Shown: in pieces, positions 36,244-44,641 of the stretch
Position numbering within the stretch: position 1 is the first letter of the stretch
Layout of the letters: each line of letters starts with the position of its first letter
NCBI RefSeq assembly: GCF_000350085.1
Contig: NZ_CAUM01000006.1
Location: 1 to 64,000, forward strand
Reading direction: 5' to 3'
DNA: 64,000 nt
Source of the DNA: Mesorhizobium metallidurans STM 2683
GTDB taxonomy: Bacteria; Pseudomonadota; Alphaproteobacteria; Rhizobiales; Rhizobiaceae
The notes under the pieces: model-generated
The model's input: only the letters and a program-made list of their open reading frames with translations
What the model was told of the DNA's origin: nothing
The model's database searches: none
Translations under genes and position numbers: made by a program

Positions 36244-39200
36244 ATGAACAGCAAGCGGTCCTATCTCGATACACTCAACGCCGGCAGGCAGCGCCGGCCG
36301 CATACCACGCTTGAAGAGCTCAACCGTTCCCTGGAAACGCTGGAGCAGCGGCTGGAGCGCACGCGCGAGGATGCAAATGTGCGTCCCGATCCACGCCGAC
36401 CGGGCGCGGAGCCGCGCTATGCCAGCGCCCAGCCCTATGGCCAGCAGCGCTGGTATGAGGAGCCGCGCCCCGCGCAGCAGCGGCCGAAAGGCCCGGCGCC
36501 GGCCGCCTTCGACCAGAATTACCAGGCGATCGCCCGAGACATCGACCGCGTGCGCGGCCAGGAGGACGGCGTCGCCGTGGTCGGCAAGATCGCCGGCGAA
36601 CTGCGCGGTTTGCGCGAGGAACTGCGCCACCAGATGACTGCCGGCTTGCAGCGCGAGTTCGACGCTCTGCGCAAGGACATCGAGCGGGCCTTCCAGGCAA
36701 GCGCTCAGCCGGGAGGCGGCAAGGGCAGCGCCGAACTCGGCGTCGAGTTCGAGCGGCTTTCCGGCGCCATCCAGACCCTGGCCGAAAAGAGCGACGACCG
36801 AAGCGTCAACATGCTTCGTCTCGAACTGGAGCAGGTCAAAGCCGCGCTCGATACGCTGGCGCGCGAGGAAAGCGTGCAGGCGGTCGGTCGCCGCTGGGAC
36901 GAATTCGACCGCCGCTGGAGCGCTTTCGAAGATCGCGTCGATGCCGATCAGCAGAAGCGGTCGGACGCGCCCGGCCTCGCGATGCTGACCGACCGGCTCG
37001 AACAGATCAGCAATGCCGTCAACAATCTGCCGGAATCGCTGTCGCTGCGTTCGCTCGAAGACAAGGTCCGCACGCTTGCCGGCGCCGTCGACCATTTCGC
37101 CAGCCAGCAGGACAATCGCAGCAGCGGCACATTCGGCATGATCGACGAGCGGCTGGACGAGATTTCCCGCGCCATCGTCGCCTCGACCGTCGCGGCGCAA
37201 GCCAATTCATTCGATCCGGAACCCTTCGAACGCATCGAGAAGCGCATCGCCTCGCTTGCCCAGCAGATCGAGGAAGTCGCGCAGGACCGGCCCGGCAATC
37301 AGGTGATCGACCAGCTCAACATGCTGTCGAGCCGGGTCGACGATCTCGCCGGCCGCGCCAATCTGCCGGAGCAGGCGATGGAGCGCCTCGGCAAGCAGAT
37401 CGCGCTCATTGCCGACAAGATCGACCGGGCGCCCGCCATGCCGGACGCCGAATATATTTTCCAGGGCCTCGAACAGCGCTTCGATGTGCTGTCCGGCATG
37501 ATGGAACGCCGCCAGGGCGACGCCATCGAACAGGGCAACATGCTGTTTCGCGATCTCGAACGCCGGCTGGACGAAGTCGCCGACAGGCTGGACCAGCGCA
37601 CGTCGCAGGTCGACAGCACCGGCATCATGGACGCCATCGATGCCCGCTTCACCGCGCTCGCCAATCGTATGGAGACGCGCGCTCCCGATCCCGCCGGCGA
37701 GGCGGCGATCCGTGGCCTGGAAAGCCGGCTGGAGGATATCTCTCACCGGCTGGATTCGTCCGCGGCACAAGTCGCCGGCATCGACCCGGCGCTGATCCGC
37801 AGCCTGGAAGCGCAGGTCGCGGGCCTGTCGGCCCATCTTTCGAAGCCGGGCACACCACTGCCGGAATTCGAGGACATCAGCCCGCGCCTCAACGAGATCG
37901 AGAAGTCGCTGGCTGGAACCCGCGATTCCATCCTCACCGTGGCGCGCGAGGCAGCCGAGAACGCCGTCAGTTCGCTGGCCGGCTCCAGCGCCAACACAGC
38001 GGCCGTTTCCGGGCTCGCCCAGGATCTGAAGACCCTCGAATCACTGACGCGCCGTTCCGACGAGCGCAATTCGCGAACCTTCGAGGCTATCCACGACACG
38101 CTGCTGAAGATCGTCGACCGGCTGGGGTCGCTGGAAACCAGCGAGCCGACCGACGCGGTGAGCGAACTTCTGAATGTGCAACCGGTCGATCAGAACAGCT
38201 GGCGTGGCGGGGGGCGGTCAAAGATGACCGTTCAAGCTGCGCCGTCCATGGATATCGACCAGCCACTGCCGCTGACGGGCGACATGGCCGAACTCGAGAG
38301 CCGTGCCGCTGCCATCATGCGCAACGAGCCAAACACGCGCACACCGGCCGAAGCTGCCGCCGCGGCGGCCATGGCGGCGCTTGGTTCCGACACGCTGCCA
38401 GAACAGGACGAACAGGCCCGCGGCCGCAGATCGATGTTCGGCGGACTGGCGCGTGCCTTCAAGGGCAAGAAGGAGGCGGACATTCCGCCGCTTGCCGGTT
38501 CGGCGCCTGGTGTCGAGATACCAAGCGTCGACCTTGACGAGCCGCTCGACCCCAGGCTCGCCAACCGGCCGCTGGAGCCCGGCTCCGGCGCGCCCGACCT
38601 CAATGCCATCATGAAGCGCGTTCGCGATGAGCGCGGGCCGGCCGCCAGGACCGGCGACACCGGTACGGCGAAGTCGGATTTCATCGCGGCGGCCAGACGA
38701 GCGGCACAGGCAGCAGCAGCCGAGGCCGAGGTTCTCAAGCGGCAGTCGACGAAGAGCGGCCCGGTGAAGGCGCTCAGAATCGGCGACCTGCTCAAGAAGC
38801 GGCGCAAGCCGATCCTGATGGCCGCCGCCGCTGTCATGCTGGCGCTCGCCGGCCTGCAGTTGGGCAAGGCCTTTTTCTCGGATCCCGTCGAAATGGCCAG
38901 CAACGATGCGACGCCGATCGTGGCGGCGCAGCCGGTGGAAACCGCGTCGGCCGTCGCCACCAGCGAGCCGAAGACGGCTGCGCAAATCGCAGATCAGGAC
39001 AGCGAGCCGGACCGTAGTGTCAGGCAGGCGGAGCCATCCGCTCCCCGGAGCAAGGACGACATGCCGGCGCAGACCGCTCTCGGCGAGCCGGCCAACGCCG
39101 AACTCCCGATGGATTCCGTGTCCGAAGAGCCAGTTCCTGCTCCCACGGCCCCTGCTCCCATGGCTTCGGCGGCATCGCCTGATCCGATGGCCGCGGCGCC

Positions 39201-40194
39201 AGAATCGACTATCTCTGCACCTGCGAAACCCGCCGCTGCCGAGCCAATGGCCAATGCACCGGCGACCACGCCGAGCGCCCAGGACATGACCGGCACGGTT
39301 CCACCCGCGGATGCTTCGACGACGCCAGCCATTGCCAAGATCGACATACCGGCCGATGCCGGCCCGGCAGCGTTGCGCGACGCCGCGGCCGGCGGCGACG
39401 CCAAGGCGTTGTTCGAGATCGGCTCGCGCTATGCCGAATCGCGCGGCGTCAAGGAAGACATGGCCGCGGCCGCCAAATGGTACGAGAAATCAGCCGAACT
39501 CGGCTTCGCCCCGGCGGAGTACCGCATCGGCAATTTCTACGAGAAGGGCGTGGGCGTCGCGCGCGACGTCAAGAAGTCGAAGACCTGGTACCAGCTGGCC
39601 GCGGAACAGGGCAACGCCAGCGCCATGCATAATCTGGCCGTGCTCTTCGCCATGGCGGCGGACGGGGTGACCGACAATGAATCGGCCGCCAAGTGGTTCC
39701 AGGCCGCCGCCGATCTCGGCGTCAAGGACAGCCAGTTCAATCTCGGCATCCTGGCGGCGAAAGGCGTCGGCATGAAGCAGAACCTCGAGGAATCCTACAA
39801 ATGGTTCACGCTCGTCGCCAAGACCGGCGACAAGGACGCGGCGGCAAAGCGCGACGAGATCGCGAACGCACTCAGGCCCGAGCAGTTGGAACGCGCCCGC
39901 GCCGCCGCCGAACTGTGGAAGGCAAAACCGCTCGATCCGGCGGCCAATTCGGCCGACATTCCCGAATCCTGGCAGGACGGCACGCCCCAGACCACCGCCA
40001 GCGTCGATATGAAAAAGGCGGTTCAGAACATCCAGCGCATCCTCAACAAGAACGGCTATGAGGCCGGTAGCGCCGACGGCGTGATGGGCGGGAAAACCAA
40101 GACCGCGATCATGGCTTTCCAGAGCGACAACAAGATGAAGGCGACCGGTACGGTCGACGAAAAGCTGATCAGGGCGTTGCTGGCGCGCAAATAA
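36244..40194 (+). CDS. podJ: Polarity/localisation factor PodJ
   Basis: A 1316-residue bitopic membrane protein. A long cytoplasmic coiled-coil region (from MNSKRSYLDTLNAGRQRRPH to about residue 730) is followed by a Pro/Ala-rich linker and one membrane segment near 857-878 (ILMAAAAVMLALAGLQLGKAF). The periplasmic part has Sel1-like repeats (about 1045-1200, e.g. ALFEIGSRYAESRGVKED) and a C-terminal peptidoglycan-binding domain (about 1256-1316). This is the PodJ architecture, a pole-organising scaffold. ATG 36244 starts the conserved N terminus. No operon partner is evident. Confidence 0.85.
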   Translation: MNSKRSYLDTLNAGRQRRPHTTLEELNRSLETLEQRLERTREDANVRPDPRRPGAEPRYASAQPYGQQRWYEEPRPAQQRPKGPAPAAFDQNYQAIARDIDRVRGQEDGVAVVGKIAGELRGLREELRHQMTAGLQREFDALRKDIERAFQASAQPGGGKGSAELGVEFERLSGAIQTLAEKSDDRSVNMLRLELEQVKAALDTLAREESVQAVGRRWDEFDRRWSAFEDRVDADQQKRSDAPGLAMLTDRLEQISNAVNNLPESLSLRSLEDKVRTLAGAVDHFASQQDNRSSGTFGMIDERLDEISRAIVASTVAAQANSFDPEPFERIEKRIASLAQQIEEVAQDRPGNQVIDQLNMLSSRVDDLAGRANLPEQAMERLGKQIALIADKIDRAPAMPDAEYIFQGLEQRFDVLSGMMERRQGDAIEQGNMLFRDLERRLDEVADRLDQRTSQVDSTGIMDAIDARFTALANRMETRAPDPAGEAAIRGLESRLEDISHRLDSSAAQVAGIDPALIRSLEAQVAGLSAHLSKPGTPLPEFEDISPRLNEIEKSLAGTRDSILTVAREAAENAVSSLAGSSANTAAVSGLAQDLKTLESLTRRSDERNSRTFEAIHDTLLKIVDRLGSLETSEPTDAVSELLNVQPVDQNSWRGGGRSKMTVQAAPSMDIDQPLPLTGDMAELESRAAAIMRNEPNTRTPAEAAAAAAMAALGSDTLPEQDEQARGRRSMFGGLARAFKGKKEADIPPLAGSAPGVEIPSVDLDEPLDPRLANRPLEPGSGAPDLNAIMKRVRDERGPAARTGDTGTAKSDFIAAARRAAQAAAAEAEVLKRQSTKSGPVKALRIGDLLKKRRKPILMAAAAVMLALAGLQLGKAFFSDPVEMASNDATPIVAAQPVETASAVATSEPKTAAQIADQDSEPDRSVRQAEPSAPRSKDDMPAQTALGEPANAELPMDSVSEEPVPAPTAPAPMASAASPDPMAAAPESTISAPAKPAAAEPMANAPATTPSAQDMTGTVPPADASTTPAIAKIDIPADAGPAALRDAAAGGDAKALFEIGSRYAESRGVKEDMAAAAKWYEKSAELGFAPAEYRIGNFYEKGVGVARDVKKSKTWYQLAAEQGNASAMHNLAVLFAMAADGVTDNESAAKWFQAAADLGVKDSQFNLGILAAKGVGMKQNLEESYKWFTLVAKTGDKDAAAKRDEIANALRPEQLERARAAAELWKAKPLDPAANSADIPESWQDGTPQTTASVDMKKAVQNIQRILNKNGYEAGSADGVMGGKTKTAIMAFQSDNKMKATGTVDEKLIRALLARK

Positions 40195-40386
40195 CGGCAG
40201 ATGCGTCGTTTACACGATGCCCTTGCCACACATTTGCCTGTTAACTGATTGAGTTGTTTTTTGTTTCGGCGGCGCGGCGAGGTTTGACTTCGCCGTCCGG
40301 CCGGCGCAAGAACAATTTAGCTTTTTTGGCGCAAGATGCCCGCAACGGTTGCATTCGCCGACAGGCATACTGATCGAGACTGACGG

Positions 40387-41310
40387 GTGGGCATCTATCT
40401 CCCGATCGCGGAAATTTCCGTCAACGTCTTCGTGCTGCTGGCCATGGGCGCGGCGGTGGGTTTCCTGTCGGGCATGTTCGGGGTGGGCGGCGGCTTCCTC
40501 ATCACGCCGCTGCTGATCTTCTACAACATTCCGCCTGCGATCGCGGTCGCCACCGGCGCCAACCAGGTCATCGCCTCCTCCTTCTCCGGCGCGTTGTCGC
40601 ATGTGAAGCGCGGGACGCTCGACTTCAAGCTCGGCGGGGTGCTTTTGGCCGGCGGCATCGTCGGCTCCACCGCCGGCATCTTCGTCTTCGGGTTCCTGCG
40701 CCGGCTCGGCCAGCTCGACCTGTTTATCTCGCTGCTCTATGTCGTGCTGCTCGGCACTGTCGGCGGGCTGATGCTGGTCGAGAGCGTCAATGCACTGCGC
40801 GCCACCCGCAGTGGTGCCGCCCCGGTGCTGAAGAAACCCGGCCAGCACAACTGGATCCACCGCTTGCCGCTGAAGATGCGCTTCAGGGCCTCGAAGCTGT
40901 TCGTCAGTGTCATCCCGGTGCTTGGGCTGGGCGCCGGCATCGGTTTCCTGTCGTCGATCATGGGTGTCGGCGGCGGCTTCATCATGGTGCCGGCGCTGAT
41001 CTACCTCCTGAAAGTGCCGACCAATGTCGTCATCGGCACTTCGCTGTTCCAGATCATCTTCACCTCCGCCTACACCACGCTGGTCCACGCCACCACCAAC
41101 CAGACGGTCGACGTCATGCTCGCCTTCCTGCTGATGGCGGGCGGCGTCGCCGGCGCGCAATATGGCGCCAAGGCCGGCCAGAGGCTGCGCGGCGAGCAGC
41201 TCAGGGCGTTGCTGGCGCTGCTGGTGCTGGCGGTCGCGATCCGGCTTGCCATCGATCTGTTCGTGACTCCGCCCAACCTCTATTCGCTCTCCGGCGTGGA
41301 TCTGGGCTGA
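40387..41310 (+). CDS. TauE/SafE-family (TSUP) anion exporter
   Basis: A 307-residue inner-membrane protein with about eight helices. The duplicated TSUP motif is clear: GFLSGMFGVGGGFLITPLL in the first half and GFLSSIMGVGGGFIMVPAL in the second. Family members export sulfite, sulfoacetate or related organosulfur anions. The start is GTG. Its stop overlaps the next gene's ATG (TGATG), so the two are coupled. soeABC about 3 kb away suggests sulfite handling, but the substrate is inference. Confidence 0.88.
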   Translation: MGIYLPIAEISVNVFVLLAMGAAVGFLSGMFGVGGGFLITPLLIFYNIPPAIAVATGANQVIASSFSGALSHVKRGTLDFKLGGVLLAGGIVGSTAGIFVFGFLRRLGQLDLFISLLYVVLLGTVGGLMLVESVNALRATRSGAAPVLKKPGQHNWIHRLPLKMRFRASKLFVSVIPVLGLGAGIGFLSSIMGVGGGFIMVPALIYLLKVPTNVVIGTSLFQIIFTSAYTTLVHATTNQTVDVMLAFLLMAGGVAGAQYGAKAGQRLRGEQLRALLALLVLAVAIRLAIDLFVTPPNLYSLSGVDLG

Positions 41311-42104
41311 TGGCGGGTGCGAGGGCGTTCGTTGCCGCTGCCTGGCTGACGCTCTCGGTCGTCGCCGCGTTGCCGGCGATGGCGCAGACGCCACCGGTCG
41401 AAAATATCCAGATCGGCCTGTCCACCGACAATGTCTCGATCACCGCCGACTTTTCCGGTGCCGATCTCACCATTTTCGGCTCGCTGGAAAACGCCGACCC
41501 GCTTGTCGCGCGCCGGGGGCGATACGATGTCATCGTTGTCCTGGAAGGACCGGCCCGGCCGGTTGTCGTGCGCCGCAAGGACCGGGTGCTCGGCATCTGG
41601 ATCAACCTGGAATCCGAGACCTTCGAAAACGTGCCGGTGTCCTATTCGGTGGCGACGACGCGCCCGCTGCAGGATGTCACCGATCCGAACAGCTACAAGC
41701 AATTGTCGCTCGGCGCGTCCAACCTTTACATGCAGCCGGCCGATGCCGGCGACAGCCCGGCGACGATCCAGGAATTCACCGCGGCGCTGCGCGAGCGCAA
41801 GGCGGCGACCGGCCTCTACAGCGAGAATGTCGGCGGCGTGCAGTTCCTGTCGCAGAACCTGTTTCGCGCCACCGTCAGGCTCGCGCCCAACGTTCCGGTC
41901 GGCACGCACAAGGCCCGCGCCTTCCTGTTCAAGAGCGGCCTGTTCATCAAGGAAAGCTCCGCCCAGCTCGAAATCCGCAAGTCCGGCTTCGAACAGTCGA
42001 TCTTCCGCGTCGCGCACGACTATTCCTTCCTCTACGGCGTCTTCGCCGTATCGCTGGCCATGCTGACGGGCTGGCTGGGAAGGCTCGTCTTCCGCAAGGA
42101 CTGA
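41310..42104 (+). CDS. TIGR02186-type membrane-anchored protein, TSUP partner
   Basis: A 264-residue protein of the conserved TIGR02186 family. An N-terminal signal peptide ends ALPAMA|QTPPVENI, a beta-rich periplasmic domain follows (LSTDNVSITADFSGADLTIFG), and one C-terminal membrane helix ends in GRLVFRKD. It is translationally coupled to the TSUP gene, a recurrent pairing in alphaproteobacteria. The molecular role is unknown; a periplasmic accessory to the exporter is the simplest inference. Confidence 0.85.
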   Translation: MAGARAFVAAAWLTLSVVAALPAMAQTPPVENIQIGLSTDNVSITADFSGADLTIFGSLENADPLVARRGRYDVIVVLEGPARPVVVRRKDRVLGIWINLESETFENVPVSYSVATTRPLQDVTDPNSYKQLSLGASNLYMQPADAGDSPATIQEFTAALRERKAATGLYSENVGGVQFLSQNLFRATVRLAPNVPVGTHKARAFLFKSGLFIKESSAQLEIRKSGFEQSIFRVAHDYSFLYGVFAVSLAMLTGWLGRLVFRKD

Positions 42105-42214
42105 TCTTTTCCGAAAGACGGTTCCCCTTTCGAGCTTCATGGGTTAGACCGCGATCCCCGGCCTGGCCGAAGCGCGAGCTGTCGCTCCCCACATCAAGAA
42201 TACAGGATCTTGCG

Positions 42215-43471
42215 ATGCGACCAGCATTCGGCGGTATCGATTTCGGCACGTCCAATTCCACGATTGGCGTTGTCGACAACGGGCGGCCGCGCCTGGTGGC
42301 GCTTGAGGACGGCCAGGTGACGCTGCCAAGTGCCGTGTTCTTCAATTTCGAGGACAACCGAACCCATTTCGGGCGCCGCGCGATTTCCGACTATACCGAC
42401 AGCATCGAGGGCCGGCTGATGCGCTCACTGAAGAGCGTGCTCGGCAGTTCGCTCGCCCACGAAAAGACGCGCATCAAGGCGCGGTCGATCGCCTTCATGG
42501 AGATCGTCGGCCTGTTCGTCGGCCATCTGAAGAAACGGCTGGAGGAGGATGCCGGCGAGACGGTCGAGAGCGTGGTGCTCGGCCGTCCGGTGCAGTTCGT
42601 CGACGACGATCCGGAAGCCGATGCGAGGGCGCAGGGCGAGCTTGAAAACGCCGCCCGCGCCCAGGGCTTCAAGCATATCGCCTTCCAGTTCGAGCCGATC
42701 GCCGCGGCACTCGACTATGAACAGAAGGTGACGCGGGAAGAATTGGCGCTGATCGTCGACATGGGCGGCGGCACGTCCGACTTCTCGATCGTGCGGGTCT
42801 CGCCGCAGCGCGCCCGCTCGCTCGACCGCAAGGACGATATCCTGGCCAGCCGCGGCATCCATATCGGCGGCACCGACTTCGACCGGCTGCTGAGCATCGT
42901 CCATGTCATGCCCGAGCTCGGCTATTTGACGCCAACCAAGGACGGCAAGCGCAATCTGCCGGCCAGTTACTTCATCGACCTGGCGACATGGCAGCGCATC
43001 AACCTCGTCTACACCGCCAGGGCGATGTCGCATCTCAGGCAGATCCGCTACGAGGCCGAACGCGCCGATCTGGTCGACCGCTTCATTCATGTCGTCGAGC
43101 ATCGCTACGGGCACGCGCTGGCCGCCTTGGTCGAACGGGCCAAGATCGAGCTGACCGAGCAATTGTCGGCGCAGGTCGCGGTTGCGCTGCCGGGAGTGGA
43201 ATTCGCGGCCGAAATCACACGCGCCGGGCTGGAGGCAACGATTGCCCGAGACATCGGGCAGGTGGCGGCCACGGTCGAACAGACCATCAGGGATGCCCGG
43301 GTGAAGCCGTCCGACATCACCGCGGTGTTCCTGACCGGCGGCTCGACCGCGATCCCGCTGGCAAGACAGGAGATCCTGGCGCTGGTGCCGCAGGCGTCCG
43401 TCATCGAAGGCGACATGTTCGGTTCGGTCGGGCTTGGGCTGGCGTTGGACGCCCAGCGGAAGTTCGGCTGA
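42215..43471 (+). CDS. Hsp70-family protein (YegD-like)
   Basis: A 418-residue actin/Hsp70-fold ATPase. Phosphate loops are present: GIDFGTSNSTIGVVD at the N terminus and IVDMGGGTSDFSIVR near residue 185, with the adenosine motif FLTGGSTAIPLAR near 372. It ends after the nucleotide domain, so it lacks the Hsp70 substrate-binding domain, as in E. coli YegD. No DnaJ or GrpE partner is adjacent. Client or function is unknown. It is convergent with the LysR gene, 5 bp apart. Confidence 0.88.
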   Translation: MRPAFGGIDFGTSNSTIGVVDNGRPRLVALEDGQVTLPSAVFFNFEDNRTHFGRRAISDYTDSIEGRLMRSLKSVLGSSLAHEKTRIKARSIAFMEIVGLFVGHLKKRLEEDAGETVESVVLGRPVQFVDDDPEADARAQGELENAARAQGFKHIAFQFEPIAAALDYEQKVTREELALIVDMGGGTSDFSIVRVSPQRARSLDRKDDILASRGIHIGGTDFDRLLSIVHVMPELGYLTPTKDGKRNLPASYFIDLATWQRINLVYTARAMSHLRQIRYEAERADLVDRFIHVVEHRYGHALAALVERAKIELTEQLSAQVAVALPGVEFAAEITRAGLEATIARDIGQVAATVEQTIRDARVKPSDITAVFLTGGSTAIPLARQEILALVPQASVIEGDMFGSVGLGLALDAQRKFG

Positions 43472-43476
43472 TCCGC

Positions 43477-44367
43477 TTACGCTGACGCCTTGGGCTTTGC
43501 GCCGAGATGCGCCTTGAGCGCCATCTGGGCGAGGCTTGCCTGGCGGTCGCGGTGGGTGATGATGGCGAAGTCGCGCTGCGGCAGGTCGATCGGCACCGAG
43601 CGCAGGCTGCCTTCGGCAATCGCGCCGGCGACGACAAGCTCGGAAATGATGCTGGCGCCGGCGCCGGCCTCGACCGCCTGGCGGATCGCCTCGTTGCTCG
43701 GCAGGACGAGGAATATCTGGAGATCGGCGAACGAGACCGCCTGGCGGCGCGCCAGATCCTCCAGCACCTCGCGCGTGCCTGAGCCGGCTTCGCGGATGAT
43801 CCAGCGCAGCGCCCTGATATCGGGGGTGCCGTGCGGCGCCATCTTTGGATGGGATCGCGCCACGACCAGCAGCAGCCTGTCGACGTCGACCTTGGCGCGC
43901 CGCAACACGTCGGATTCGGTGCGCCCCTCGACCAGGCCGAAGTCCGCCGTGCCATCGAGAACGTGGGTCTCGACCTGTCTCGTATTGCCGATGGTGACGC
44001 TCAGCCTGACGGCGGGATAGGCCTCATGGAAAGACGCCAGCCGGCGCGGCAGCCAGTAGCTGGCGATGGTCTGGCTGGCAGCGATGGAGAGGCTTCCGGT
44101 GATCGTCTGCGAGACATGTTCCAGCACATTGCTGGCGGCAGCGGCGCGCTCGAGCACGGCCTTGGCCTCGGGCAAGAACCGGTGTCCGGCCTGGGCAAGC
44201 TCGATGTTGCGGCCGACCCGATTGAATAGCTGGACGCCGTGCTGTTGCTCGAGGGAACGGATAGCGGCAGACGCCGCCGATTGGGAGATGCCCAAAAGCT
44301 CGGCCGCCTTGGTCATATGGCCGCGCTCGGCGACGGCTACGAAGATGCGCAATTGATCCAGGGTCAT
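43477..44367 (-). CDS. LysR-family regulator divergent from soeABC
   Basis: A 296-residue LysR-type regulator with an N-terminal helix-turn-helix (TKAAELLGISQSAASAAIRS) and effector-binding domain (about 90-290). It is divergent from soeA, and an AATTC-N5-GAATT dyad lies 17 bp before its start. LysR proteins commonly control the divergent gene in response to a metabolite, so control of soeABC is a reasonable inference. The inducer is unknown, though CbbR/CysB-like folds are frequent in sulfur metabolism. Confidence 0.88.
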   Translation of the reverse strand: MTLDQLRIFVAVAERGHMTKAAELLGISQSAASAAIRSLEQQHGVQLFNRVGRNIELAQAGHRFLPEAKAVLERAAAASNVLEHVSQTITGSLSIAASQTIASYWLPRRLASFHEAYPAVRLSVTIGNTRQVETHVLDGTADFGLVEGRTESDVLRRAKVDVDRLLLVVARSHPKMAPHGTPDIRALRWIIREAGSGTREVLEDLARRQAVSFADLQIFLVLPSNEAIRQAVEAGAGASIISELVVAGAIAEGSLRSVPIDLPQRDFAIITHRDRQASLAQMALKAHLGAKPKASA

Positions 44368-44383
44368 GCCGAATTAAGAAGCA

Positions 44384-44398
44384 AATTCGATTGGAATT
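44384..44398. promoter_or_regulatory. Candidate LysR operator before the soe genes
   Basis: AATTC-GATTG-GAATT is a perfect 5-bp dyad with a 5-nt centre, placed 17 bp upstream of the lysR ATG in the 274-nt divergent spacer. A weak promoter for soeA (TTGTTA at 44410, TTCTAA at 44434, 18-nt spacing) lies close by. No other gene is seen in the spacer. Confidence 0.45.
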
Positions 44399-44641
44399 AC
44401 AAGAGCAAGTTGTTAGACAGATCGATTGGTTTGTTCTAAATTTTGAAGCGAAGTTAGAAAAAAATCGCGGCCGAGTGACAAAGGCTTAGAAATTGATAGG
44501 GCGCTTCAGATCCCTGTTCGCCAGTTGGACCCGCATCCTGCGGCGGCGGCTCGCGGGCGATGGCTACCACCCGGAAGAACATTACATGCGTGGTCCCGGG
44601 CCAAAGACGCGAGCCAAATACTCGGACAACAAAAGCAACCC

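Noticed and set aside
44525..44641. Extended SoeA start at a TTG
   Set aside because: There is no ribosome site and the extra residues are not conserved-looking; ATG 44642 fits the family better, though its own ribosome site is also weak.
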